Origin: Hofstenia miamia
Taxonomy: Eukaryota > Xenacoelomorpha > Acoela
Reading direction: 5' to 3'
NCBI GenBank assembly: GCA_004352715.1
Contig: SCFE01000031.1
Location: 512,658-576,657, forward strand
Length of the DNA stretch: 64,000 nucleotides
Under the pieces are notes generated by a model that was not told the origin of the DNA, made no database searches, and saw only the letters and a program-made list of their open reading frames with translations. This document shows positions 36,142 through 48,665 of the stretch, piece by piece. The translations under genes were made by a program, and so were the position numbers. Position 1 is the first letter of the stretch. Each line of letters begins with the position of its first letter.

Positions 36142-38406
36142 TGAATATAGATTGCCCCATTAAAATTATGTATAATAAAGTCAGATGACCGTCTAAATTG
36201 GGAATTTGAGAAAGTCGAATGAAAACAGTGGAGCTCTGTCTTAATTCGCTGATTAAATTATGCCATTACACAGAGATAGTCGCAATGACACTTCTCTTCA
36301 AATCGTAGGTTAGTGAAACAATTTATATGAATACTACATTTATGATCAGTATGCAGTATGTTCTTTGTGGCAAAACAATTTCCCAGATTTTTAAATTGGC
36401 TGCTTTCTGTTCGAATTGGGCATACACAAATGATTTCACATAATATAATAGAGAGACTTCATATGAGAAAATAGTTCGAAATACATTCATATACCCATTA
36501 GCTCAAGCTTAAAGAAAATATAAAAAGCAATACCCTGGTTAAACAACTTAAATTCACTGGAATGTAAAACTCAATATATAATGGCCAACAAATCATGGCA
36601 AAAACCAAGGAAATAGACGTTTTTGTTACACATGGCTCATCTAAGTCCATATACATTGCATCTATTGCAAGTATTTATTTAGTTGTATGCATTAACGGAA
36701 TTTGCTTTGAAATACATTGAATTATGAGGTCCTATAGATCTGCAGTTTTCGTCATTTAATGGTGAATGGCCTTGTATTTATGTAAGAAAGGAACGACTTG
36801 AGATATTATACAATAATGCGCAAATAAGAAGAATCTATAAAAAAATGACAACAATTAACAAGTACTATGCTCACCAACTTTTGACTAAATTCAGCCGTGC
36901 GAAATTACGAAGAAGTGATATTTTCAATAGTGATTTGCTGATAAAAGATCAATATTTAATGAATTGTAAACTCTTCATTTAGAATAGAAAAATTTTAATC
37001 TTGCACAAAGAAAAACGAATGCATTTTACATCTTTATAATCGTTGATACCGGTCGTGCTTGTCATTGCGTCAAAGAATTTAACAATTGCAAGCTAAAGTA
37101 TTCATACAATGCGCGAAAATTCCTCATTCTCTTCAACGTGTAACAAGAGTTTTAATTAGAGTGACTCAAAAGATCTGTGCTAACTGATGTGCTTAAATCC
37201 AATTAGCAAATACACTCTGTGCCTTTCAATGGTAATGGCATTAAGTTCTTATCATGGATTAGTGATGTGTTCTGGATGTTGTGATGTTGAAGGTAAGCAT
37301 CATCTCATAATTCTGCCCCAGCACCAGATTAATCACCTCATAGTTCATTGTAGAATTTTGAAAATCAAAGTTATGTTACTAATCTGTGAAAATTAATGAT
37401 TCGTTGGATTGAAGAACTATGAAACATATTTTGATGTGAATTTGGTGGAATTCAGAAGGTTTTCCGCTTACTGTTAATGAATACTCTATTGTGTTTGTAA
37501 TTTTGGCATTTGTCTTATTAGAAAAAGCTAGCATACGATGCTAGTCCAGGCATCTCGGGTTACAAGATTTTTCTGTCACTAGTGGAATTTATCCTATGAG
37601 TAATCTCCTGTCACATTGACTCCTGTATTTCATTTAAGTGCAGGACGAGTGGGAATATCTAGCTAAGTATTATTTTCAGATATATTATGAATGTTGAGCT
37701 TTCCATCACCAGATAAAATGCTTACATATATTGCGCATAAACTTACATTAGAGAATACGCTAAATTGTTATTACTTCAAAAAACGGGGAAGGCTCTGGTA
37801 AAATATCTAGGAATTTTAACTGACAAGTTTCCCGTTAGCACAACGAGACAGTCATTTTAAAAAATTAAGCCACTTATCATTTAAGATCTGAATTATCATT
37901 TCTCATCGTACATCCCATAACATGTTTGTTTCTGATCAAATGAAGTTATTAGGCCTATATTCTCTAAATTTTGTTAACTAGCACCAAGAAACTTCGTATT
38001 TAGAACTCAAAGTTTAAGCATTTGATTTGGAACTTAAATCTCGACTTCCGCTCTAAATAAATACTCTATCGGTAATTCAGGAATGACCTCGTTGATCCAA
38101 TTAGACACAATTTCTAATGTTCTAATTTTATCTCGATATTTGTTTTTTGAAATTAGGTGATTTTCATTTCATTAATCTGCTTCACTCTATATTCACCAGA
38201 AATTTTTCAGCATCTGTAATGGTTTCCTCAAAATATAATTAAACCCTAACAAACCAATGAAGATATTTAAAATTTGAAAACACCACAATTTAGAGAATTA
38301 TCTCTTCTTTTTTCGACTAAAGATTGCGACCTGCTCCGAATCCATCTGGTGCGTCTTTATGCGAAATCAGAGGTTCACATTCACACGCCTAATGCTAACT
38401 GCTCAC

Positions 38407-38774
38407 CAGACTTGTCAACGAGCCGAAATTTCGAAGCTCGTCTCGTTTAAATTTTGTGTAAGTTCGGCTCGGCTCGGCTCGGCTCGGTTCACCACATAAA
38501 ATCGTTCAATGATGTTCGTTTCAGCTCGATATTTTTATAAAAATATTGCGCTCTGAATTTTTTACATAGCTCCTCCTATCATTTAATAAACATTTCTAAA
38601 ATAAGATTATAATTATAAGAAAGGCATATTGAATAAAAATATAAGAAAAATCTGCATAATCGAACTAACAAGCAGTACTATACATTTGCTTTGCTTAAAA
38701 AGGCTCGTTTTATATCTAATACTTTGCTCAAGTTCGGCTTGGCACGTTAGAAGCTCGGCTCGTTGACAAGTCTG
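38407..38774. mobile_element. hAT-like MITE with perfect 8-bp target duplication
   Basis: Ends are inverted: CAGACTTGTCAACGAGCCGA at the left and its exact complement at the right. Flanks are identical 8-mers, CTGCTCAC at 38399-38406 and 38775-38782, the hAT hallmark. Subterminal GCTCG-type repeats (GGCTC x4 from 38466) fit hAT transposase-binding arrays. No transposase inside, so it is non-autonomous. A 54-bp relative is at 58526. Confidence 0.9.
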
Positions 38775-40448
38775 CTGCTCACACTGCTTTTCAAAACACA
38801 AAATATTTATGGTAGTTGTTTCCATGGGCATTAGACCGACTCATTATCTGTAAACTATGTATGGAAAGAATTTGAACACATTTTTACAAAAATCAGATAC
38901 CTCATTGAAAAAATTAATATTTTTATTTACTTCAAGCAGAGGAATAATTCTTAGAACAAAATTTCATCATTATATGAGCGTCCACAAATCCATGGATGTG
39001 TGAATATCCAAGGTTTTAACATTCCTTAACAGGTTTGGATAATTTGTTTAAAAATGTGGTCAAAGCAGTTTGTTACTTTATTGTAATGCAAGTGGATATG
39101 AGGTTATTAGAAATTTAAATAGATTAACAACCTTCACATTTATATTTTATCATTACTAAATTTTCGCTTTGCAGTCATTGCACACATAGCATCTTGCATT
39201 CAATTCACTGTGGTTGTCATAAGACATTAATATTAATTGTAATAATTATATGCAATTATTTTGGTAATATTACCGCCAGTTGTAAAATATAGATTATAAC
39301 GCAAAGTCGTCTGTTATTAATATTAATAGTTGTCAAGTTGCAAATTCGGATACAATCCTTCTAAAACATTACTCTGTCTCGCCAACAAATCTTAAACGTG
39401 TCCTATGATTTTGGATTTTGGATTGTTGGAAAATTTTTATAATTATTGTTGATGATTTCATCTTCGATCAAATAATTAGAAAATTCTTGACCTATGTCAA
39501 ACTGATGATATCTTGCATTTTTATCTTTCAAAACATAATATTCGACCAAAAATTAACATGATAATGCTCTCCACTTTCTAATGTGATCATATATATCTTA
39601 TTGCCTCAAATTGCGCACAATTTTTTTTACTTAGAGAATTTTCTATCATTTAGATTATTCAATACATTTATTTAAATAAATTCAATGTCATGAACTACTT
39701 TGACAGATTTACTGTATTTAATTTATTAATGAAAATAAACTTAGTCAATGGCTTCAGTCAGACTTCTTCATCAGTTCGGAAAAATAATTGAAAGAAAATT
39801 ACAGGAATAGTCTGAAATTTTCGTTCCCTTAAACTAGATAACCTTTTTGTCATGAATACTTTTCAAAACGTAATTCTTTGTTATCACTTATCACAGCGTC
39901 TCACAATAAAAATATATATTGCGTCACTCTTCTATAAAGATATTGCTATTTCATTCACAATCTCCTATATAGGATTTTACTTTATATTAACTTTAGAAAA
40001 TAATTCATATGCACTATACAAAAGCATGGTAAAATCCTGAAAAAAGCTTTAAGTTTTATATTTGGTTGGTATAACTATTGGTGTAGTTATCTTTTTAATA
40101 GATATTCTTCATTCAATGCTTAATGATAAGTGTTCTTTCACATTTTGTGAACGGGTGTTGTAAAAGGTTTATAAAATTATTAATTTCAAAATTAAGGTCT
40201 TTTGAAAGTTTAAAAAATTTCAAGTTTAAATTGTCAATGTGATTTTCATTCATTCTAGTAGCAAGATGATGCTTTGTTTCATCTACTGTACTGTATGTCG
40301 AATTTGTAACATTGGTACTTAGCTTTGCCTGAACTACTTGAAATGATAAAAATTTTCTCGAAAATTCAGATTTTTTTAAGAAATTTAAATTCTTTGCATG
40401 CTTAGTGTAATCAGGAAAGAGTACCAACTACCATAATTATTTCTTTTT

Positions 40449-40670
40449 TGTAGGTAACCCATACAAGCCCATTGAGCCGTGCCGTGTACAACGTCAAAGG
40501 TTAAAGGCGTAGAAGAAGAGCCTTCTCTATTCATTGCTATTTTGAGATTTTGGATATTATTATTAATTTTTGAGGTGTTTATTTAAAAACGATAAAAAAA
40601 TTTTAAAAATTCGTTCTAAGTTTGAGGTTAAGCGCTATGCCTTTAAATAACCTAAATATTTATAACCTTT
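40449..40670. repeat. Degenerate dispersed repeat
   Basis: CCCATTGAGCCGTGCCGTGT followed by ACAACGTCAAAGGTT resembles 51250-51290 (CCCATTGAGGGGTGTCATGT), and both are followed by T-rich sequence ending in a GGTTAA motif. Too diverged to classify. Confidence 0.3.
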
Positions 40671-41554
40671 TATTTAGCTTAGCGGAAGGTGTCAATTCTT
40701 TAACAATTTTAAACACATGGTACAAATCCATTCGTTAATTTAGTTAGAGTGTAGAATTATACTGTACATCGATGAGTCCATTTACGCTCTCTCATTGATG
40801 TGACAAACGCCCAGAAACTTATTCAAGTTCATGGATGGAAGGAGGTTGAGGTATACATGAGTTGCTACAAACGTATGTTGTGTACTACTTTATATTCAAG
40901 TCCGGATGTGGTTAGGTAGTTAGTAGGAGATGTGAATCTATAAACCAATGACCATATCAACACTTGTTAGGTGAGAAAAATATGCAATCTTCCCTGTAAT
41001 TTCTCAGGGAGTGGCACACAGCGCTCAATTCGAAAATTGCTGAGATTTAGAGGAGAGCACTAATTGAATAACAAAGTTTGTAATTGTTAACAGTGTAGTC
41101 TGTGGAATCTGATAACGTTATAAAAATCCTAGTTGATACATTTTATTATTCCAATAGTGTCCAGTACCTAGTGATGATTAGCAAGTCACTCTCCTCACAT
41201 TTGTTTTGTAGTCACATCTCGGAGTTTCGATAATGTGCAAGATCGTCTGGAGTAAACAAACTCCCTTAACACTCATCACAAAAAGAAATTCATGGCACGT
41301 GATTAAAAACTTATGGGGCATCGTCGTCATATCCAACGCGCTTTGAATTTATCGTCTAACCAGCTAAGAACATGTGATGTGGTGCCATCCAGTTGGAAAG
41401 TCTGTTCACTAAACGTACACAGTTCGTATTGTAGGATAAATTGGAAGACACACATTTTCCTGCAATAGAGAATTTATAAATTTCATTCCTAGCATACAAA
41501 TATTCTTAAATTTGATTGTTATATAAAATCTAGCGTTAATTTACACTAACCCTT

Positions 41555-41556
<2 letters not shown>

Positions 41557-41586
<30 letters not shown>

Positions 41587-41681
41587 NNNNNNNNNNNNNN
41601 NNNNNNNNNNNNNNNNNNNNNNNNNNNNNNNNNNNNNNNNNNNNNNNNNNNNNNNNNNNNNNNNNNNNNNNNNNNNNNNNN

Positions 41682-41712
<31 letters not shown>
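41557..41712. repeat. (TA)n microsatellite with 95-N gap
   Basis: TA repeats on both sides of N at 41587-41681. Frames reading YIYIYI here are not genes. Confidence 0.95.
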
Positions 41713-41713
<1 letters not shown>

Positions 41714-42940
41714 TGTATGTCTGTGTGCATTGTAAGCTACATGGTATTTCGTAATAAAATTCCTCTTCATGATAAATGCCCCTTCACAATGCTGAAAACT
41801 GAGTGGTGTTGCAAAAAAACATAAATCACTGGCAAGATCTCTATGCTGAAGAAGTGTTTAAATTGCAGCACAGAATAAAAGTTAAAAAAAAGGGAATTTC
41901 TTTTATAAATGCTGCGATTTTTTAAAAATTCCGTCCTAAACGACCATGGGCTTCGATCCTGGGGGATGGAGGGAATTCCTTTATCCCCTTAAAATTTTTG
42001 TAGTAAAAAAATTATTTTAACAAATTCGTTGATAGTTGTTTAAAAATTCATATCAAGTGTAAATTGCAATTTACCCGCAAAATCAGCATCATTATAATTA
42101 TAACACGTTGTTTTGCTGCTAAAAGTTCATTCTATTATATTTATCAAAGAAAGTTGGGAGTTGTTATATTTTTAGACTATTTGTAGCAGTAAACCAGACA
42201 AGCTCATACTGTGTCATGTGCACAGTTCGTATCTATCTAAGAACAAAAGAAAACAGAAAAATGTAAGTACGATGGGCACATCTGAACCTATGGATGTCAA
42301 TTCACTATAATCTTTAAGATAATGAAGAATTTGAGTTGAATTTTGAACCACCAACGCAAAGTCAACGTAGATTGGAATATATGAACAAATACATATAAGA
42401 GATGAATACACAAATATAAGGGCTCTTCGCTCTTGATACTTTGACTTTTCCATCCAATTTTTCTATTTCTTGTTTTGAATGAACTGCAAAAACTTGCGAG
42501 TCGGGCTTAATTAACTGTATAATATCGGTCGTTATGTAATACATGTAGATCATGTATACTATATGTTTTGAAAAGTGAATATTTGCTTATGCTTTAAATT
42601 GTATCGTTGTCAAGTGGGAAAGGGATATTTAATTTTATTACGTGAGCACTGTGAGTGGGTACTTCGATTGCTTTGAATATCTGTCTATCACCTAGCTACC
42701 AAAGATCATCAGAAGAGTAAAATAATAAATTAAATGATGCTAAATTATGGCTCTAAACGTGCGGTTGTAATTGATACCGATTTCAACCACCAATCAACGT
42801 GTCAATCATTCGCTATCAACTTCACTTCAACGCAAACTTCAGCTTGCCGTCCAATGCTAACCGAGCCAACGTCCTTCGGCCTTCATTCGCAAAACCGAAC
42901 GCTGCTGAAAACCACGAATCAATTGATCGAAGCTCACTTT

Positions 42941-42947
42941 TATAAAA
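42941..42947 (+). promoter_or_regulatory. TATAAAA, candidate core promoter of the metalloproteinase gene
   Basis: TATAAAA lies in a locally GC-richer stretch (about 42740-43070), 167 bases upstream of the first ATG at 43114. Spacing predicts transcription start near 42970 and a 5' UTR of about 140 nt. No other TATA with this context is closer. Confidence 0.4.
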
Positions 42948-43113
42948 CGCTGTTTGCTCAAGTGCGTGGAATTTAATTGCATTCGAAATTTTGCTGTCCA
43001 CAACGGTCAAACGTGTTTGGTGTAATTAGCGGAATCGTTTGAAGTTTATAACCGCTCGGCGCTCTGTCAATTTACAGTATTACATTATTTGAGACGTTGC
43101 TTACCGCTAATTT

Positions 43114-43203
43114 ATGATGAAACTTTTTTCAAACATCTATTTTCTCGTATTTATTGTAAAGGAAACTGTCTGTGTGCCAACTGCAAACACTACGTCCATT
43201 ATT
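43114..43203 (+). CDS. MMP exon 1: signal peptide
   Basis: ATG ATG AAA opens a 30-residue frame with basic start, hydrophobic core (FSNIYFLVFIV) and VCVPTA, a likely signal-peptidase site. Ends ATTATT before a strong GTAAGT donor, phase 0, matching exon 2. Too short to show as a long open frame. The start choice between the two adjacent ATGs is open. Confidence 0.75.
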
Positions 43204-46200
43204 GTAAGTTCTTTACATTATTACTGTTTGTAATGATCAATTGAAAAGGTATTTCTATCCACAAAGTTACTTACAAAATATTAACATTCAACAGCGTTGT
43301 CAATGAAAATATGCCCTAAACTTATTTGAGCATATTTTTGGTTTAACTGTAAACTTATTTTTTTTCAAATAATTAGATTATTTATAAAAGTTTTTTTATT
43401 TCTAACAATTTACAGGGTATTGCTGAAGAAAAATTTTAAGTTTCTCTGATCAGATTCAACTTCTTTATACAAATGTATATTATTTATGGAATTCAGCGTA
43501 ACTCCATTTCTAAATAATTATGAAGTAATATTCATTTGTTAATATCAGTGCATTCTTAAGATTTATTTTGCTACCAACCTTAGAGTAACTTTTGCAAAGA
43601 TTTGAATTCAGCAATTTGTACAAAATAAGAAATATTAATTTAGGCTTGCCGCTTTAGGGTTATCTGGAAGTTCGATTTGAAATTGGCTGTTCACTGGAAA
43701 CCCTATTTACAAGTCAGTAGTAGTACACATCTTTGAAAATAATCAATCCATAAATGATACTCTCTAATTACATTTTTTCTTTGCTTAGAATGGGAACATT
43801 AAAAAGCATAAATAACAAAATATGCGACAACTATTCCCGAAAATTTATTTCAATTAAATTTTGGTATGCTTTTGATTAACAAGTCACTTATTTTAACCCA
43901 ATCTCATCAACGCATTTAATTGAAATTGATGTTTCAATTTCTCGTAACAAGTCTAAAACTGAAGTTGAGGGAAAACCATTTTAGAACCTTTATACAAATT
44001 GGATGGTAATTTTATAATATGCTGATTATGGTGGATAATGTGGAATATACAAACGAGACCAGTTCTGTTTTTAGCGTGAAAACTCATAAAACACAATCAC
44101 TCAATGGTGAAAATATAAAGATTTTTGCTGTTTTTCTTGTTTTATTGTTTCTGTCAACAGTAACATTCGAAATTAAGCAAATGACTTTTGCCAATTTTCG
44201 ATAGCAAATATTTCAAAATGTAAACATACTTTTACATGATTTTTATTATTATGAGCTTACATAATTTATTTCAAAAAAGCCTGTCTTCATATAACTTCAT
44301 TTCTTTTTATAATTTAATGTTATTTCTACGCATGAAGGTAGAAGATACTTCTATAATGTGAAGTTAAAGAGTGCGATTACTTTCAACATGTTAAACTATG
44401 TTACCTCCTTTTTTCAAAATTCTTTGTACGATATTTTCAAAAATATCCCACTAAAATAGCGATCTCCCGACATTAGAAACCAAGTTTTTTATATGGTTTC
44501 TGAAAAATTATAAAATAATAAATTAAAGTTGTTGTTAACCTTCAACATCCTGGCTTTCGTTTAAAAGGAAAGACCCTCTTTCTGTATTTTCAAAGAATTT
44601 TCTGCAAAACTATTTTTTTCAAGAACCAAAAAATATTTTAATAAACTCCTAGACAATTTAAGGTTAAGTTATATGTAATTATTTGTTGTCCCATCGAAAA
44701 TTCATTTGAGTAAAAATGTTGTGTACATTATTTAAATCTGTACAATATTTCAAAAAGTTTTGGGAAACCAATTGTTAAATTATTGTTTGCTGGTCTTATG
44801 AAATGTAGCTTGTCATTTATAAATATTAAATTAGGAATTCACATACCCTATTCAGCTTTCACTGAGGTTTTAGTGTTTCTCACATGCTCCTACTTAGCTA
44901 TTCATTGACAATTATCTTGAAAAACTTAAATACAACCGAAAAAATTATAACTGTTCTTACAATTTGCAAAAATATTTAAATCAGGCTTACAAACATCTCA
45001 CCAATATTAATGCACGAATTTCGTCAAAAATAATTGCTAAGTTCCGATCAAACATGTGTAATAAACATTTAAAATCGAACTTAATGAGCAATTAGCTGAA
45101 CACATGGATGAAAAACTAGATAACTGTATATCTGTTCAGACAATACATAAAGAATCGGTGTTAAATTTTTGTCCTTAACATTAGTGGATACAAAAATATG
45201 TTTTAAAGGTGGCTCAAGACAAGATATACACATTGGCCCAAAATAGAATAATATGCTATGTGCAAAATCAGCCACTGGTCCTTAACAAAATTAATTTCCA
45301 TGGTCACGCAAAATATTCTTACAGTAATGTGTACTGTATAAACACAATACAAAACATTACTGTAAATTATTACTCAAATTTTAGCACTATCTAAAGGAGT
45401 TCGGATATTTGCAAGATGACAGCATCGAGGAAAGCTCTGAAGCCTATTTTGAACGAACTGAAAAACAAGATCAACTCATTCATGATGCTATCTCAAAATT
45501 TCAAAACTTTGCTAATATTGGACTCACTGGTTAGTTAAATAAATGTTATAGTTATTTAACTAGCATAATACATTTATAGGGCAAAATTTAGCCACCAATT
45601 TTAAAAAAGATGGGAGCGTCTACATTATTCAAAATAAGTCCTGGATTTCTTGATAAAATATTTCTGAGAAACGGATTTGTCGACTTAATCACCAATTTGG
45701 TTTTTCTTTCGAAGAATTCTCAAGGTCGAAGTGAACACTCACTAAGTGTTTGTCATTCAGAAAAATACAAGACATATATTAGATGGGATAGTCGATATTC
45801 TATTAATTTTAGAAATTCATTAACAGACAAATTTTTTAAAAGAGGCGAGGCTTGAAAGTTATTTAAATTGTGACAAAATTTAACGGTTTTTCTAATATAT
45901 TTTGAAATAATTAGATTAGAATTGAATGTAGGCTTCAATGCATATCTTGAAATTTAATGTTGATAATTTATTGTTTACTCTGTAGTAGGTCAACTAGTGT
46001 AAATTTCATTTTTGAAATATATTTAGCTTAATGTAGGCTTATCAAGTAAGGTGATTAATAATTCATAGAAAATAGTGAATATAAACCTGTAATTGTTTAA
46101 GCGTTAATGTACTCTTACAAGATGTACATGTGTACATTTAGAACTAAACTTCAACAGCTTAGAGTAGTAAAGTAGTTGTTTTGAAATAAGGATGAAGCCT

Positions 46201-48625
46201 ACTGTTAACAGTGTTAAAACCCCAGTGGTCAATTTCTACCACATCATTGACACATGAGTGACGCTTCAATTACCTAGAAGTGACGGTTATGACATTGTCT
46301 CGAAATTGAATTACAATTGAGTTGTGTGAAATTTAAATCGTGTTCATTCAAAAGGAAGTACAATCAATGAAAATCCTCTTTGATTTCTTGAACAAACGGA
46401 AAATGATTTCGGTGCTGATGCTTATGGTTGATAACATTCTATAATGATCAGAAGTCATTATCAACAATTCAGTTAAAAAAATATAAGTAATGATCTGCGT
46501 TGCTATTAGTGTTAAGATGTATTTCGAGTTAAACAACTAGTATATTTTGAACTGCAGTTTATGCTGGTAAGCTTAAGATACACAGACATAAAGATACATA
46601 GGCAACTGGCATTAACAAAATAAAATACCGCCAATAAGTTGAAATATTAAATAAAAGGTTTCTTCGTATTTCTAGTAGTTTAGGAATGATTTTACTTTCT
46701 TCCTTAGATTCTAAATTATGTATTGGAAATATATTTTTTGAATTCGAAACAGCGGCAGCAGGAATGTAGCAAATAGAAATTTGCTATACAATAAATGTCT
46801 AATTTTCCTAAACACTTCAACAATTAATCAGCTGTGGTTTTAGAATAAACTCTAATCTTGTATTTCGCATAAAATTTCTTATTTAATTTTAAACAGAGGC
46901 AGGGCAAACGTCTGTGTTGTATTATAAATGTCTTGAAAACATTGGAAATCTGCAACTATTATAGTACATATGCCGAGATGCTCATGCATGTACATAGTAC
47001 TTAGTAATTTAAGTGATCATATTCCCCATAAGTGACTTACTAACACATTTTTAAAATCTAAGCAAGAAGCAGTTTAGGTAACATTGACAATCCTACGCTA
47101 CTCAAGATGGAAACGCAACGTTGTGGGCTCGCAGATTTCCTAAGAAGCCGTGTAAAACGTAGCATCACAAATGAGCGATGGCACAAGAGGTCCCTGAGCT
47201 ACAGAATTACTGAATATACAAAAAAACTAAAAAAGTCTGAAGTGAATGAGGCACTTAAACGTGCTTTTCGGGTTAGTAAGCCTATTTATTTATTGCTGTA
47301 CATAAAACAGAAATAACAAAATTTCAAAAGGGCTTGTCTATTGTAATTGGTGTACACGTATAATGCAACAAATATTGAAGACACTAATCTGTTTTTTGGA
47401 ATAATTTATGAAATACTAATTCTACCAATCCTCTTTGTTACAGTCTTGTTGTTTGTAGGATCAAGAAATTTTATTGTAGATTTTTTTAATGAGTTTGATA
47501 CATTGTAATTATAGTTATAGTTAGATGTCTTGGATTTAAGCAAAAATTGAGAGACTTGATGTGAATTGCATAATATTTTATTGAGAATTACACTTAGGAA
47601 ATTTTAGGTTCTTATACCCAATCATGTTTCAGAAAATATGAATACTTCAATAGTTTTGGAACTTGTAAGATTTGCATTTTCATTGATTTTAGGCGTGGAG
47701 TGACGTTACAGATTTAGAATTTTACCAGATATACATGACAAAAGCGGATATTGAAATCACATTTGCTAAAAGAATGCATGGGGATGAGTGCATGTTTGAT
47801 GGGATGGGTCATGTAATCGCACATGCTTTCATGCCTTCTCATGCTGTCTCTTATACCCAAATTCACTTCGATGATGATGAACAATGGACGGTAGATTCGG
47901 CGTTAAGTGAAGGTATTTGAGAACACAGTACTAATTATTATTGCCTTCAAATTATTCAACTTGTTTGTTTAATTGTGAACTGCGGTATGGCCGATGTGGG
48001 TACACGATTTGCTGGTAAATCAAACAACAAAAATAATAGGTAAAACAGGGCTAAAATGCAAAATGATCACTTTTTACTATAATATCTAAATTGGTCATTT
48101 GTCCTTGAACGCTTATGCACGCATTTAAGCAAGCTTTACCAATATAGAATAACTGAATTAATTTTTTATATGATTTTTTTAATAGAAAATATAATTTCTA
48201 ATTAACAATGTATTCTTAGGATGGAATTCTACCCCAAACAACATATTTAAGTACTAATTTTTTAGGGAAACGAACTAAGGGTTAATGTGTATTGCAAAAA
48301 GAGGCTATTTAAATGCTAACTTTCCCAATTATATTTAAACTATACTAATATTTGCAATTTTATTATTTGAAAATTAAAGCGGAAATCAACCAATATTTTA
48401 TGCTTATAAATGGATATTTATTTATGAATGATAACAATGTTCAAATATGTGGAGTATTGGTATACTAATTACTCCTATCGGGCGGGTACAGTATCAGGGT
48501 TGCGGGTATGAAGGATGAGGTATTGTGAAACGGATGAGTAATGTTGGTAAGACTTGCAATTCAAGCTAATATCGAGATGTTTTGTAGTACTAAAAATTTC
48601 GATTTGAGTTTTTGTACACCAAGTC

Positions 48626-48665
<40 letters not shown>

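Larger units (their letters stand above)
31864..42930. other. 11-kb region with no convincing gene
   Basis: AT-rich spacer between the two genes. Apart from the repeats and transposon fragments listed separately (32941, 33218, 35700, 38407, 40449, 41557), I see only short open frames without splice context or recognisable protein. Confidence 0.6.

Noticed and set aside
37187-37297. Short frame MCLNPISKYTLCLSMVMAL with a GAAG/GTAAGC donor, possibly an alternative first MMP exon
   Set aside because: It ends in phase 1 whereas exon 2 at 45385 needs phase 0, no linking exon is visible, and the 43114 exon fits far better.
42734-42976. 81-codon frame just upstream of the MMP gene
   Set aside because: No family resemblance, overlaps the TATA box, and is mirrored by a minus-strand frame; more likely promoter sequence of higher GC.
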